Source: a virus. Taken from it: a stretch of DNA of 46,949 nucleotides. A program made the position numbers and the translations under genes. The notes beneath the pieces were generated by a model, which ran no database searches, had not been told where the DNA came from, and saw only the letters and a program-made list of their open reading frames with translations. Each line of letters opens with the position of its first letter. The stretch's first letter is position 1. Below are positions 22,764-31,184 of the stretch, in pieces. The stretch is from the IMG/VR virus record IMGVR_UViG_3300032753_000050, positions 1 through 46,949 of that record. One strand, 5' to 3'.

Positions 22764-23546
22764 ATGAGTAATAACATTGTTGCGTCAGTCACTAGAAATG
22801 GTGCATATGAGCCGTTTGACTTACAAGTTTCACGAGGTCAGATCTATGGTCACAATACAATAAGTATTTTTGGCTATCAGTCAGCTGTCGGTAACACAAA
22901 AATACCTGTATGGGAGAATGCTACTACATACACGTACATTACTAGCGCATCAACGTTAACATTAGCAAGTTCGTCAGCATCAGATGATACTTCTGCTAAA
23001 ATTTTGATTAGTGGGTTAGATGCTAATTACAACCAAATTTCTGAAACACTTGCAATGAATGGTGTTACAGGTGTCACAACAGTGAACAGTTATTTCCGTG
23101 TAAACAGTTTGCTAATGGTTTCTCCAGGTACTGGACAAACAACAAATGTTGGGACAATTACTTTAAAACAATCATCCAACATTGTTGCTCAAATCAATCC
23201 TGGTATCAGCAAAACACAAAGCACAATTTTTACTGTGCCTGCCGGATATTCGTTTTATCTTGACTTGGCTGAAGTCAACACTTCTAATAGCTACACATCT
23301 GCAAACATTGTTACTTATTCCGTCCAGGCAATAAATAACAATACAGGCGTAAAACTTCAAGTTTTACAACAGCCATTTGTATCTATTTACACAGCAAATC
23401 GTTCAAGCGATCCATTTATCTACACTGAAAAGACTGACATTCAATGGCAGTTAGTGACTAGCACTTCTACAACAATAGCTGCAGGCTTGATTATCACAGG
23501 TAAACTAGTTCAGAACAATAATAACGTTACTGGAACAGGAACATAA
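22764..23546 (+). CDS. Beta-rich virion protein, 260 aa
   Basis: The N-terminus MSNNIVASVTRNGAYEPFDL is followed by TLTLASSSASDDTSAKILIS, a motif (SASDTS...LISGLDANYN) shared with phage head proteins that resemble decoration domains. The protein is rich in Asn, Thr and Ser and ends TAAGLIITGKLVQNNNNVTG. A good ribosome site (GAGGA) lies upstream. I suggest a capsid surface or head-tail accessory protein related in style to the 348-aa protein, but without a named family. Confidence 0.6.
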   Translation: MSNNIVASVTRNGAYEPFDLQVSRGQIYGHNTISIFGYQSAVGNTKIPVWENATTYTYITSASTLTLASSSASDDTSAKILISGLDANYNQISETLAMNGVTGVTTVNSYFRVNSLLMVSPGTGQTTNVGTITLKQSSNIVAQINPGISKTQSTIFTVPAGYSFYLDLAEVNTSNSYTSANIVTYSVQAINNNTGVKLQVLQQPFVSIYTANRSSDPFIYTEKTDIQWQLVTSTSTTIAAGLIITGKLVQNNNNVTGTGT

Positions 23547-23548
23547 TC

Positions 23549-23851
23549 ATGCCACTTATTAAAAGTAAATCCAAAGAAGCTTTTAGTAAAAATGTGTCCG
23601 CTGAAGTTAAAGCCGGCAAACCAGTTAAGCAAGCCGTTGCAATTGCATATGCTACCAAGCGGTCTGTGGGCAAGAAAGCTGGCGGACTATGGGATAACAT
23701 CCATGCTAAGCAAGAACGAATCAAGCATGGGTCAGGCGAGCATATGCGTAAACCTGGCAGCAAGGGTGCCCCTACAGACTATGACTTAAAGCATTCACAA
23801 AGTAAGAAACACGGCGGTAAAGCAAAGAAACACGACATTAAGGGATGGTAA
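23549..23851 (+). CDS. Small basic phage protein, 100 aa, C-terminal GGKAKKHDIKGW
   Basis: The start MPLIKSKSKEAFSKNVSAEV, followed by KAGKPVKQAVAIAYATKR, belongs to a widespread family of short phage proteins. The second half is basic and ends SKKHGGKAKKHDIKGW. The last 12 residues (GGKAKKxDIKGW) are repeated at the end of the next gene, which is otherwise different. It starts two bases after the preceding stop and directly abuts the next gene. Function is not established; position among head genes suggests a virion or assembly role. Confidence 0.8.
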   Translation: MPLIKSKSKEAFSKNVSAEVKAGKPVKQAVAIAYATKRSVGKKAGGLWDNIHAKQERIKHGSGEHMRKPGSKGAPTDYDLKHSQSKKHGGKAKKHDIKGW

Positions 23852-24148
23852 ATGACAATAAAGACGAATGTCAAACTATCTATTAAACGTGGTGAGAAAC
23901 TGCCTACAAGTCATGGTGCAGGTCTTACACAAAAAGGTCGTGACAAAGTCAACAGAGAAACTGGAAGTCATCTTAAAGCCCCACAAGAAAAAGGCTCACG
24001 TCATGATAGCTTTTGTGCTAGAATGAGCGGCATGGCAGGACCTATGAAAGATGAAAAAGGTAGACCCACTCGTAAAGCAGCATCTTTGAAAAGATGGCAT
24101 TGTGCAACAGGTGGAAAAGCCAAGAAATATGACATCAAAGGATGGTAA
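23852..24148 (+). CDS. DUF6321-like small basic protein, 98 aa, C-terminal GGKAKKYDIKGW
   Basis: The core LTQKGRDKVNRETGSHLKAP, then SFCARMSGMAGPMKDEKGRP and TRKAASLKRWHC, matches a very common small phage protein family (DUF6321-type). The C-terminus CATGGKAKKYDIKGW shares its last 12 residues with the preceding gene. The nucleotide sequence of the tag differs at silent positions between the two genes. Cysteines in SFCAR and WHC could bind a metal. The gene begins right after the previous stop. Confidence 0.8.
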   Translation: MTIKTNVKLSIKRGEKLPTSHGAGLTQKGRDKVNRETGSHLKAPQEKGSRHDSFCARMSGMAGPMKDEKGRPTRKAASLKRWHCATGGKAKKYDIKGW

Positions 24149-25207
24149 ATGTCTACAAGTGGTACTGTTTCTCAGACAGTCATATCAGTTCAACAGCTAA
24201 TTGACCACGGAGCACGTAGAGCCGGTAAATTAGCTGAAGAGTTGACAGATGAACAAGTGGCTGCCTCTAAGGATAGTCTGTACTATGTTCTGTCACATCT
24301 AGCGAACCGCGGAATTCAATATTGGTGTATTGAAAAGCTTGTTTTAGGCATGGTGCCTGATCACTACATTTACTATCTTGATTCAGGTGTTGTAGATGTT
24401 CTAAATGCCAACTATCGGACACTTACAACCAACACAACAGGTGCTTATGCCACTACAGGTAATGCTGCTAATGCATTTGATGGTCAATATACTAATATTT
24501 GTCAATGTACAAATAATACTAGTGCTATCGGCATCAATTTAGGTACAGGAAATGGGATCTATATTGGTACAGTGGGTATTTTACCGGCTGTAACTGGTTC
24601 TGTGACTATTCAGATACAATACTCAACAAATGGCACGACGTGGACTACAGCATATAGCCCTGGAGCCGTTAATTGGGTATCAGGCACATGGCTTTATTAT
24701 GATCTGGACCCATCTGCAACCACGCAGTATTGGAGAATCATTCAAACAGCCGGTATTAATATGGGAGTATATCAAGTTGTGTTCGGATCCAACTTGACAG
24801 AAATTCCGATGGCAAGAATGAACAGAGATGACTATGTCAACTTGCCAAATAAGAATTTTACAAACAACTACCCATTGCAATACTGGTTTGACAGGACAAT
24901 CCCTCAGCCATCAATGTACTTGTGGCCTGCGCCTCAAATTTATAGCCCACAGATTGTAGCATGGTGTCATAGATACATCCAAGATGTTGGATCATTGCAA
25001 GGGCAATTAGAAATTCCGCAAAGATGGTATTTAGCCATTCAGAATCTACTTGCATATGAGATGTCACTTGAACTTCCTGCGGTTGACCCAACAAGAATTC
25101 AGCTCTTGAAAGCCGAGTCAAATGAGACTTGGCTACAAGCCGAGCAAGAAGAGCGAGATAAATCACCGATTTATTTTGCCCCTAACATTTCACCCTACAC
25201 AAGATGA
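24149..25207 (+). CDS. Adaptor-like neck protein with inserted discoidin-like domain, 352 aa
   Basis: Residues 1-90 (LIDHGARRAGKLAEELTDEQ, then LYYVLSHLANRGIQYWCIEK) and 215-352 (IPMARMNRDDYVNLPNKNF, then QRWYLAIQNLLAYEMSLELP) look like the helical adaptor ring placed under the portal, comparable to P22 gp4. Between them, residues about 91-213 form a beta-rich segment with NAANAFDGQ, IGINLG, SVTIQIQYSTNGTTW and QYWRI. This is the pattern of an F5/8 type C (discoidin) carbohydrate-binding domain. The adaptor should seal the portal after packaging and the insert may project outward. Confidence 0.7.
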   Translation: MSTSGTVSQTVISVQQLIDHGARRAGKLAEELTDEQVAASKDSLYYVLSHLANRGIQYWCIEKLVLGMVPDHYIYYLDSGVVDVLNANYRTLTTNTTGAYATTGNAANAFDGQYTNICQCTNNTSAIGINLGTGNGIYIGTVGILPAVTGSVTIQIQYSTNGTTWTTAYSPGAVNWVSGTWLYYDLDPSATTQYWRIIQTAGINMGVYQVVFGSNLTEIPMARMNRDDYVNLPNKNFTNNYPLQYWFDRTIPQPSMYLWPAPQIYSPQIVAWCHRYIQDVGSLQGQLEIPQRWYLAIQNLLAYEMSLELPAVDPTRIQLLKAESNETWLQAEQEERDKSPIYFAPNISPYTR

Positions 25208-25473
25208 GCAGATGGCTTGACACTCGTGGCAATACAGTTCTATCTATTGCTATCTGTGATCGCTGCAAGATGAAGCGTGCTTATGATGATATAGGGAATG
25301 ACAGAAATATCCCAGGGTTACGTGTTTGTAATTTTGGATGCAATGATGAGAGAGATCCTTATAGATTGCCAGCAAGGCAGCCTGAAAAGATTTCCATTAG
25401 ATTTCCTAGGCCTGATGCAGATTTAACACAAGGCGGCCCAGGAATACCATATAATGGCTTGGTTAATGAATAG
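25204..25473 (+). CDS. Zinc-ribbon-like small phage protein, 89 aa
   Basis: The N-terminal SRWLDTRGNTVLSIAICDRC and later CNFGC give four cysteines in a CxxC...CxxxC arrangement suitable for one zinc ion. DPYRLPARQPEKISIRFPRP is a conserved-looking tail. Proteins of this kind are regularly encoded right after the adaptor gene in phages of Proteobacteria, but their function is unknown. The ATG overlaps the preceding stop (ATGA). Confidence 0.75.
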   Translation: MSRWLDTRGNTVLSIAICDRCKMKRAYDDIGNDRNIPGLRVCNFGCNDERDPYRLPARQPEKISIRFPRPDADLTQGGPGIPYNGLVNE

Positions 25474-25481
25474 AGGTTGAG

Positions 25482-27044
25482 ATGTCACAATCAGGTTATA
25501 CCCCAATTCAACTTTACTACAGTACGGTATCAACGCGTATTCCTTCTGCCGGTAATTTGGCATTAGGCGAATTGGCACTTAATACTACTGATGGTGTTCT
25601 TTATTTTAAGACCACTGGTGGTACAGTCACAGCAATTGCAAATTCATCAGTTGCAACTGGTAATTTACCAGGTGGTTCTGCTGGTACCATCGTCTACCAA
25701 AGCGCCACAGGCGTAACTGCTTATTTGGCACTTGGTTCAACAAACTCTTTGTTGTATTCAAATGGAACTGGCCCTGCATACGCATCAATTGGCACCGCTG
25801 GTTCGATTGTTTATTCAACTGGAACTGCACCTACATCTTTGGCTTTAGGTGCCGCAAACACGGTTTTAATCTCTAATGGCTCTACTCCTCAGTATGTAAG
25901 TCAGTCGAGCTTGTCTGTTGGTACAGCGGCCACAGCAGGATTTGCCACAAGCGCAGGTAGTGCATCAACTGCGACTACTGCAACAAGTGCAACAAATATT
26001 GCAAACGGGACGGCAAATCAAGTTGTTTATCAATCTGGTTCAGGTGCAACATCTTTTATCACTGCTCCCACTGGGGCACAGACAGGATTCGTTTTAGGTT
26101 GGAATGGAACTACATTTGCTTGGGTGTCTGCTCCTGCGGCAACAACAACTGCAAACATTTCAGGTGGTGCTCAATATCAAATTCCATTTCAAAGCGCAAC
26201 AAGCACAACAGCATTCAATGCTAATTTAACATTCAATTCAAGCACAAACACATTTACCACAACAAATGTTACTGCTACGTCTGCATTGAGTGGAAACACA
26301 GTAGCATCAACAACAACAATCACTGCTGGATCCACAATAACTGCCACTGGCGGTATAACTGGTTCAACAATTACAGCCAATAGTTCAATCTCTACTTCTG
26401 CAACGACAGGTGCGTTCAATTATGGAACATTGAGCTATTCAGATGTAAACATTTTTGCATCGCATCAGACATCTGTTAATAGTTATGCACAAAAAATAAT
26501 GCAGAACACTAATAGTGGTTCTTCTGCATCTGTAGACTTTGTAGTTTCAAATGACCAAGGTACTGCAACAACATTCTATGGTGACTTTGGAATGAACTCC
26601 TCCACATATAGTGGAGTGGGTAGCTTTCAACAGCCAAATGTAGTTTATCTGTACTCAATTAGTAGTGATTTGGTGGTTGGTACTCAAGGCAATAATTATT
26701 TGCGATTGGTAACCAATAACAATTCGGCAGACACAATTACTTTAAGCCCAACAAATGCTGTTGCATTTAATGGATCTTATGGCACATCAGGCAATATTTT
26801 AGTTACACAAGGAACTGCATCAGCACCATTGTGGACAGCACCATCAACAATTACAGTTGGAACTGCAACAAACTTGGCTGGAGGTATTGCAAGTCAAATA
26901 CCTTATCAGACAGCCGCAGGGACAACATCGTTTATTTCAAATGGTACAGTAGGTCAAGTATTGGTAAGTAATGGAACATCTGCTCCTACATTCCAAACAT
27001 TGGCAATTGCTGATAATTCACTTCTTTGGTATTTCATGGGTTAA
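25482..27044 (+). CDS. Tail fibre-like protein, 520 aa
   Basis: The N-terminus holds AGNLALGELALNTTDGVLYF, a standard fibre start (AGxLAxGELAxNTxDGxLYFK) that attaches to the virion. The remaining shaft is a long Ser/Thr/Gly/Ala-rich beta region with repeated phrases such as GTIVYQSATG, LYSNGTGPAYAS and QIPYQTAAGTTSF. This indicates a trimeric beta-helical fibre. The C-terminus is LADNSLLWYFMG-like (IADNSLLWYFMG). It probably takes part in host recognition. Confidence 0.75.
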   Translation: MSQSGYTPIQLYYSTVSTRIPSAGNLALGELALNTTDGVLYFKTTGGTVTAIANSSVATGNLPGGSAGTIVYQSATGVTAYLALGSTNSLLYSNGTGPAYASIGTAGSIVYSTGTAPTSLALGAANTVLISNGSTPQYVSQSSLSVGTAATAGFATSAGSASTATTATSATNIANGTANQVVYQSGSGATSFITAPTGAQTGFVLGWNGTTFAWVSAPAATTTANISGGAQYQIPFQSATSTTAFNANLTFNSSTNTFTTTNVTATSALSGNTVASTTTITAGSTITATGGITGSTITANSSISTSATTGAFNYGTLSYSDVNIFASHQTSVNSYAQKIMQNTNSGSSASVDFVVSNDQGTATTFYGDFGMNSSTYSGVGSFQQPNVVYLYSISSDLVVGTQGNNYLRLVTNNNSADTITLSPTNAVAFNGSYGTSGNILVTQGTASAPLWTAPSTITVGTATNLAGGIASQIPYQTAAGTTSFISNGTVGQVLVSNGTSAPTFQTLAIADNSLLWYFMG

Positions 27045-27054
27045 AGGATAAATC

Positions 27055-29442
27055 ATGGCACAAACACCTAAATCAGTATCTGCTAATTTAACATATAGTA
27101 AAAGTACAATTTACACTGTACCTTCAGCAACAAATACAGTTGTTAAAAGCATCATTTTTGTTTCACCAGTAACAACAACTGTAGGCGTTTATTTATATAA
27201 AACAACTGGAGGTGTTACATATCCAGTTAATTATATGACTGCGCCTTTTACTCAAGGTTCAGGGGGATCACCTAGTTATGGAATCAATTTACTCCCAGCA
27301 CCAATTACATTAAACACGGGTGATTCTTTATCGGCAAATACTAATTTTGAAGTTATGCCTATGCTTGACGTTATTCAAAACTTAACTTGGAACACTAATT
27401 CAATTGGTTGGAAAGTTAACAAATATTCAAATGGAATTTGGTTGTGTGTTGGAAATTCAAGTTCTTCATCTTATGAAGGATCAAATATAATTTTGGTTAC
27501 AAGCACAGATGGTAAAACATGGACTCAAGTATCTTTTGTAAATGATTTTTATCCGTTTGATGCAGTTTACGGTACTTCAAATACTTGGATTTTAACGGGT
27601 CAAACAACTCCTAGTGGAGGTACAGCTGGAACTTATTATTACTCAACCAATAATGGTTCTACGTGGACTTCTGCCGTAATTTCGGGTGCATTATCAAACA
27701 CAGCTCAATGTTGGTATTTAAATGGGTATTATTTTATAGCCACTTCACTAGGCCAGTTATATTATTCAAGTAATGCAACAACTTGGACAGATACAGGGTT
27801 ATACACATATCAACCAAATTTAACTATTTCTTCAATGTCATATTTAAATAGTAAATATGTCGTTGCAACTGTAAATGGAGGTCAGTTTACAACGACTAAT
27901 TTATCTACATGGGTGTCACCTTATTTTGTTCCAACAACGGGTACTTTTAATGCTGTTTTAAATGGAGTTGTTTACCACACAAGTGCGGGGAAATTCTTTG
28001 CTTGTACAAATGATTCTTCAGGAAATGGAGCAATAACAAGTTCAACAGATGGAATTACATGGACTATTGTAAACACGGGTTATACACAAATAATTCCAGA
28101 TTTAGGAAATCCAGCAACTATCCAAAATTCAGGGGGAAGTAATAATTATTTACTGGCTTGTGATGGTAATAATTCTGCTATTTATTCAACCAATGGCGGT
28201 ACAAGTTGGACTCAAGCAACGCTTAACGGAAGTTTACCTACTGGTTCTGCCCCTTATTCATTAGGCAATGGTAATTTCTTTTTCTCTAATTTCGGTAATC
28301 AATTTTGGATAACACCAAATCCTTGGTCTACTCCTGGAACGTCTTATACTTTCTCAACTTCAGGTTTTTACTTCGCTGATAATACTCAAATAGCTATTGC
28401 TAGCAATGGAACAGCATTTGTAATGTGGTATTTAAATGGTGCATCACCTCAAACATGGAGCAAAATTTATAATACAACAACAGCCACTACAGGATCTTCT
28501 TATAATTTAACTCCAGGTGCTATTTCAGCATCTACCTATGGCGGTCCAGTTGCTGGCGCATATTTTAATAGCTATTATTATATTCTTTCATCAAACGGAT
28601 ATTTATTTAGATCATCAACAGTAACTTCAACTTTAACTCAAGTTGCGGCTAATTTATTTAATGGTGCAACAGGTTCCCGTGCTTCTATGGCAGTTATTGG
28701 TTCTAGACTTGTAATTTGGAGCACTACTACAAATTTTGGATTCAAATCATCAGCAGATGGAATAAACTGGGAATCATCGTATCCAAAATTTTGGCCCACA
28801 TATACTTACAATCAATATAGTACTTTATGCCAATCAAGATTGGCATCAAGCGGATCAATTTGCGTATTTGCCGCGTCATATTCAGGTTCATTCGGGGCTA
28901 TGCCAGTAGCAGTAACTACAGACGGTATTACATGGAATAATTTGCCATTTCAAACTACTGGAATGACAACAGTAAATTCAAATACAATTCAATGGGTTCT
29001 TGATGTTGATCCAGTTGGCGCAACAGGGGTTTATACTGTTACAGATGCATCAACACCATCAACATACTCATTGATTTACCCTAATAATAATATAAATAAT
29101 TCTTTTACGTTTTCATATAATCAACAAGCACAAGCATTTTATACTGGTGGAAAATATCATATAAATGGTGCTCTTAGTGGTGGTATTACTTCAACATCAC
29201 TATCACTGAATACTTTTTATGCTACGTCATATGGTTATGGCCTTAGTTTTATACCTTTTAATAACCCAAATGAACAATTTTTTGCTGGTACAAATTCTAC
29301 ACCAGTTCTTTCATCAGATGGAACCACAACAGTTTTAATTGATTTAAATTCAAATACAAATTATTACTTTGACATCTACCAAGGTACATGGGCAAATGTA
29401 GAAGGTGGATATGTAAATCTTGGCCTTATTGAAATCTCTTAA
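27055..29442 (+). CDS. Asp-box (BNR) repeat fibre or receptor-binding protein, 795 aa
   Basis: At least seven Asp-box-like repeats (S/T-x-D-G-x-T-W) can be seen: STDGKTWT, STNNGSTWT, SSNATTWT, STDGITWT, STNGGTSWT, SSADGINWE and TTDGITWN. Such repeats form the blades of sialidase-like beta-propellers. The first 110 residues form a separate beta domain. No clear sialidase catalytic triad was found, so the protein may bind rather than cleave surface sugars. It follows the fibre gene with an AAAGGATAAA ribosome site and is probably a second receptor-binding protein. Confidence 0.75.
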   Translation: MAQTPKSVSANLTYSKSTIYTVPSATNTVVKSIIFVSPVTTTVGVYLYKTTGGVTYPVNYMTAPFTQGSGGSPSYGINLLPAPITLNTGDSLSANTNFEVMPMLDVIQNLTWNTNSIGWKVNKYSNGIWLCVGNSSSSSYEGSNIILVTSTDGKTWTQVSFVNDFYPFDAVYGTSNTWILTGQTTPSGGTAGTYYYSTNNGSTWTSAVISGALSNTAQCWYLNGYYFIATSLGQLYYSSNATTWTDTGLYTYQPNLTISSMSYLNSKYVVATVNGGQFTTTNLSTWVSPYFVPTTGTFNAVLNGVVYHTSAGKFFACTNDSSGNGAITSSTDGITWTIVNTGYTQIIPDLGNPATIQNSGGSNNYLLACDGNNSAIYSTNGGTSWTQATLNGSLPTGSAPYSLGNGNFFFSNFGNQFWITPNPWSTPGTSYTFSTSGFYFADNTQIAIASNGTAFVMWYLNGASPQTWSKIYNTTTATTGSSYNLTPGAISASTYGGPVAGAYFNSYYYILSSNGYLFRSSTVTSTLTQVAANLFNGATGSRASMAVIGSRLVIWSTTTNFGFKSSADGINWESSYPKFWPTYTYNQYSTLCQSRLASSGSICVFAASYSGSFGAMPVAVTTDGITWNNLPFQTTGMTTVNSNTIQWVLDVDPVGATGVYTVTDASTPSTYSLIYPNNNINNSFTFSYNQQAQAFYTGGKYHINGALSGGITSTSLSLNTFYATSYGYGLSFIPFNNPNEQFFAGTNSTPVLSSDGTTTVLIDLNSNTNYYFDIYQGTWANVEGGYVNLGLIEIS

Positions 29443-29451
29443 AGGATAAAC

Positions 29452-29601
29452 ATGAATCTTTCACCACAACTTATCAACCAAATAATGTCATACATTGGTA
29501 CCAAGCCATACCAAGAAGTATTTCAAATCATTGAAGCTGTACAAAAAGAGCTTCAAGCACAACAAGTGGCTCAAGTTCAACAACCACCTCAAGGGGAGTA
29601 A
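29452..29601 (+). CDS. Small helical protein, 49 aa
   Basis: The frame starts with MNLSPQLINQIMSYIGTKPY and ends in a Gln/Pro-rich tail, with AAAGGATAAAC just before the ATG. Homologous-looking short proteins (LSxxLINQIxxYLxxKPYxEV) appear in phages near the lysis genes. No membrane segment is present. Function is unknown. Confidence 0.65.
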   Translation: MNLSPQLINQIMSYIGTKPYQEVFQIIEAVQKELQAQQVAQVQQPPQGE

Positions 29602-29603
29602 TC

Positions 29604-29894
29604 ATGCAATTTTTAAAAGAGATCCGCGAACATTTAAAAGACTTTGAAACCGAAGCATCTGAAGAGATGCACAAGTTCATTGACTTTTTACACACCAAGT
29701 ATCAGGAGCCTGGTCCTGCAGTAGTGCCTCCTCCTGCACCACTTGGAATACCCGAACCTGCACCTGTTGTGGAGACAGTAGCTGATGTCGTACCTCCTGC
29801 CGCTGATCCTGCTCCTGTATCTACTGATCCTGTTGTTGATACACAAGAAGTAGCACAAGAGACCGCACCTGCTGAAACACCTAAAGCAGAATGA
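29604..29894 (+). CDS. Pro/Ala-rich small protein, 96 aa
   Basis: The first 35 residues are helical (MQFLKEIREHLKDFETEASE). The remaining 60 are a Pro/Ala/Val/Asp-rich disordered tail of the type seen in phage linkers. It is preceded by AAGGGGAG and overlaps the next gene by four bases. No function can be assigned. Confidence 0.65.
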   Translation: MQFLKEIREHLKDFETEASEEMHKFIDFLHTKYQEPGPAVVPPPAPLGIPEPAPVVETVADVVPPAADPAPVSTDPVVDTQEVAQETAPAETPKAE

Positions 29895-30088
29895 TGGATG
29901 ATGTGGATAAAAGACTAGCTGTTCATGAGGCTATTTGCACTGAGCGATATAACAACATTGCTCAGTCACTTAAAGACAGTGAAAAGCGCATGACCAAAAT
30001 AGAGTATTTACTCTATGGTGTTATGTTGCTTGTTTTGCTAGGCCCAAATGTGGCCGGCGCGTTTTTCCACAAACTTTTTGGGATTTAA
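29891..30088 (+). CDS. Small single-pass membrane protein, 65 aa, XhlA/holin-like
   Basis: A helical N-terminal region (residues 1-38, with ICTERYNNIAQSLKDSEKRM) precedes one hydrophobic segment at about 39-58 (IEYLLYGVMLLVLLGPNVAG). Short phage proteins with this arrangement are common beside lysis genes and resemble XhlA-type membrane proteins. It starts at ATG ATG overlapping the previous stop. In this context it is a candidate for a holin or lysis-timing factor, without proof. Confidence 0.65.
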   Translation: MMDDVDKRLAVHEAICTERYNNIAQSLKDSEKRMTKIEYLLYGVMLLVLLGPNVAGAFFHKLFGI

Positions 30089-30091
30089 GAA

Positions 30092-30808
30092 ATTGACCCA
30101 TTCACCCTTGTTGCCCTTGCCTCTGGCGCTTTCAAGCTCTGCAAAGACGCTTGTGAGATGTACAAAGAGGGGCGTCAAATTGTTGCTGACATCTCCCATG
30201 AAATTGATGGAGTTGTCAAAGACGTTAAGACAGTACAAAAGAAAGCCAAAGGTCTTCTTGGGTTCCTGAGTGCTGTCTTTGGTAAAAAAGAGGAAGAGGA
30301 GCCAAAAGCTTCTCAACCTGTAAAGAAGGTCAAGAAGAAGAAAGAGCCACCGCCAGAGTTTGATGAAAACCTCATTTACCAACAAGTAAGTGATGCTCTC
30401 ATCAAGTTCTATAGAGCGTACAACGCCCTAAAAAACTATACGAAAGAACAAGAAGAATTTGCTCTCCATGCAAATAACGAGGAAGGCCAAGAGGCCGCAA
30501 TCAACATAACGATTGCCAATTTGCAGATGGAGAAACTGAATACGGAGCTGAGTGATTACATGGTATACCACGTCCCACACGAGTTGAAGGATTTGTATAC
30601 TCGGGTCAATCAGCAAATTGGTCACATTGCCAATGTGCAAGCGCTTGCAAGACGAGAGGAAATGTTGAAGGAGCGTAAAGCAAAATGGCAACGGCGGCGA
30701 AAGGCGGATCTAATAAAGGGAAGAATGGCGGCTTCAGTAATTACAGTGCTGTTGCTGATGTGGACATGGCTAATGATTCTCAGTCTGACTCACTCGCCAT
30801 CGTATTGA
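30092..30808 (+). CDS. C-terminally anchored membrane protein, about 238 aa, probable ATT start
   Basis: The first ATG is at 30158, but the reading frame continues upstream without stop to the TAA at 30086-30088. The upstream codons read (I)DPFTLVALASGAFKLCKDAC, which matches the MDPFT...A..A..K start I recognise from related phage proteins. The only plausible start there is ATT at 30092. The protein has a charged central coiled-coil region (Lys/Glu-rich, about 60-110) and a membrane anchor near the end (VITVLLLMWTWLMILSL). If the ATT is not used, the gene begins at 30158. The function is unknown; lysis-cluster position suggests an envelope role. Confidence 0.6.
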   Translation: MDPFTLVALASGAFKLCKDACEMYKEGRQIVADISHEIDGVVKDVKTVQKKAKGLLGFLSAVFGKKEEEEPKASQPVKKVKKKKEPPPEFDENLIYQQVSDALIKFYRAYNALKNYTKEQEEFALHANNEEGQEAAINITIANLQMEKLNTELSDYMVYHVPHELKDLYTRVNQQIGHIANVQALARREEMLKERKAKWQRRRKADLIKGRMAASVITVLLLMWTWLMILSLTHSPSY

Positions 30809-30927
30809 TTATTCTTTTGTTGGTTATTCTTTTGTTGCTTGTTCCATTGATTGCTTGGATGTATGTGGATGTAAGGCAAATGGAACTTAGAGTTAACAAA
30901 GCATTAACAAGGATTGAAGGGAAATGA
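30685..30927 (+). CDS. Small single-pass membrane protein, 80 aa
   Basis: A polar N-terminus (MATAAKGGSNKGKNGGFSNY) is followed by one long hydrophobic helix (LAIVLIILLLVILLLLVPLI) and a short charged tail. The start overlaps the preceding gene by 124 bases in a different frame; GGAG lies 11 bases upstream. A later start at 30766 without a ribosome site would also retain the helix. It is a holin or lysis-region candidate. Confidence 0.6.
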   Translation: MATAAKGGSNKGKNGGFSNYSAVADVDMANDSQSDSLAIVLIILLLVILLLLVPLIAWMYVDVRQMELRVNKALTRIEGK

Positions 30928-31184
30928 TTAAAAATCCTAGTTTTGTATATATGTCGATACTGATATGTATACTTTTTTCATTTTTGTGTACAGGTTGCCA
31001 TGACCAGTATAGGTATTTTTGCCAAGACCCTGATAACTTTAAGTCTGAACGTTGCCAAAAGCCTTTGTGCGAATTTAATCAAGATTGCCCCGAATATTTA
31101 GTAGCCCCCGTATTGGAGAAGAAAATTGAAGGAACTACTTCTAGCATTCCTCAACAGCCCCAAGGAACGCCTCAATGCCGATGA
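30924..31184 (+). CDS. Cys-rich putative lipoprotein or exported protein, 86 aa
   Basis: A signal sequence (SILICILFSFLCTGC) ends at a cysteine that could be lipidated, though the lipobox is imperfect. The mature part has a conserved-looking HDQYRYFCQDPDNFKSERCQ, then CEFNQDCPEYLV, with six further cysteines or near pairs that could form disulfides in the periplasm. This protein type is common in phage lysis regions; its function is not known. It overlaps both neighbours. Confidence 0.65.
   Translation: MIKNPSFVYMSILICILFSFLCTGCHDQYRYFCQDPDNFKSERCQKPLCEFNQDCPEYLVAPVLEKKIEGTTSSIPQQPQGTPQCR

Noticed and set aside
27055-29442. Assignment of the Asp-box protein as an active sialidase
   Set aside because: Asp-box repeats alone do not show activity; no arginine triad or catalytic Asp/Glu/Tyr set could be identified by eye.
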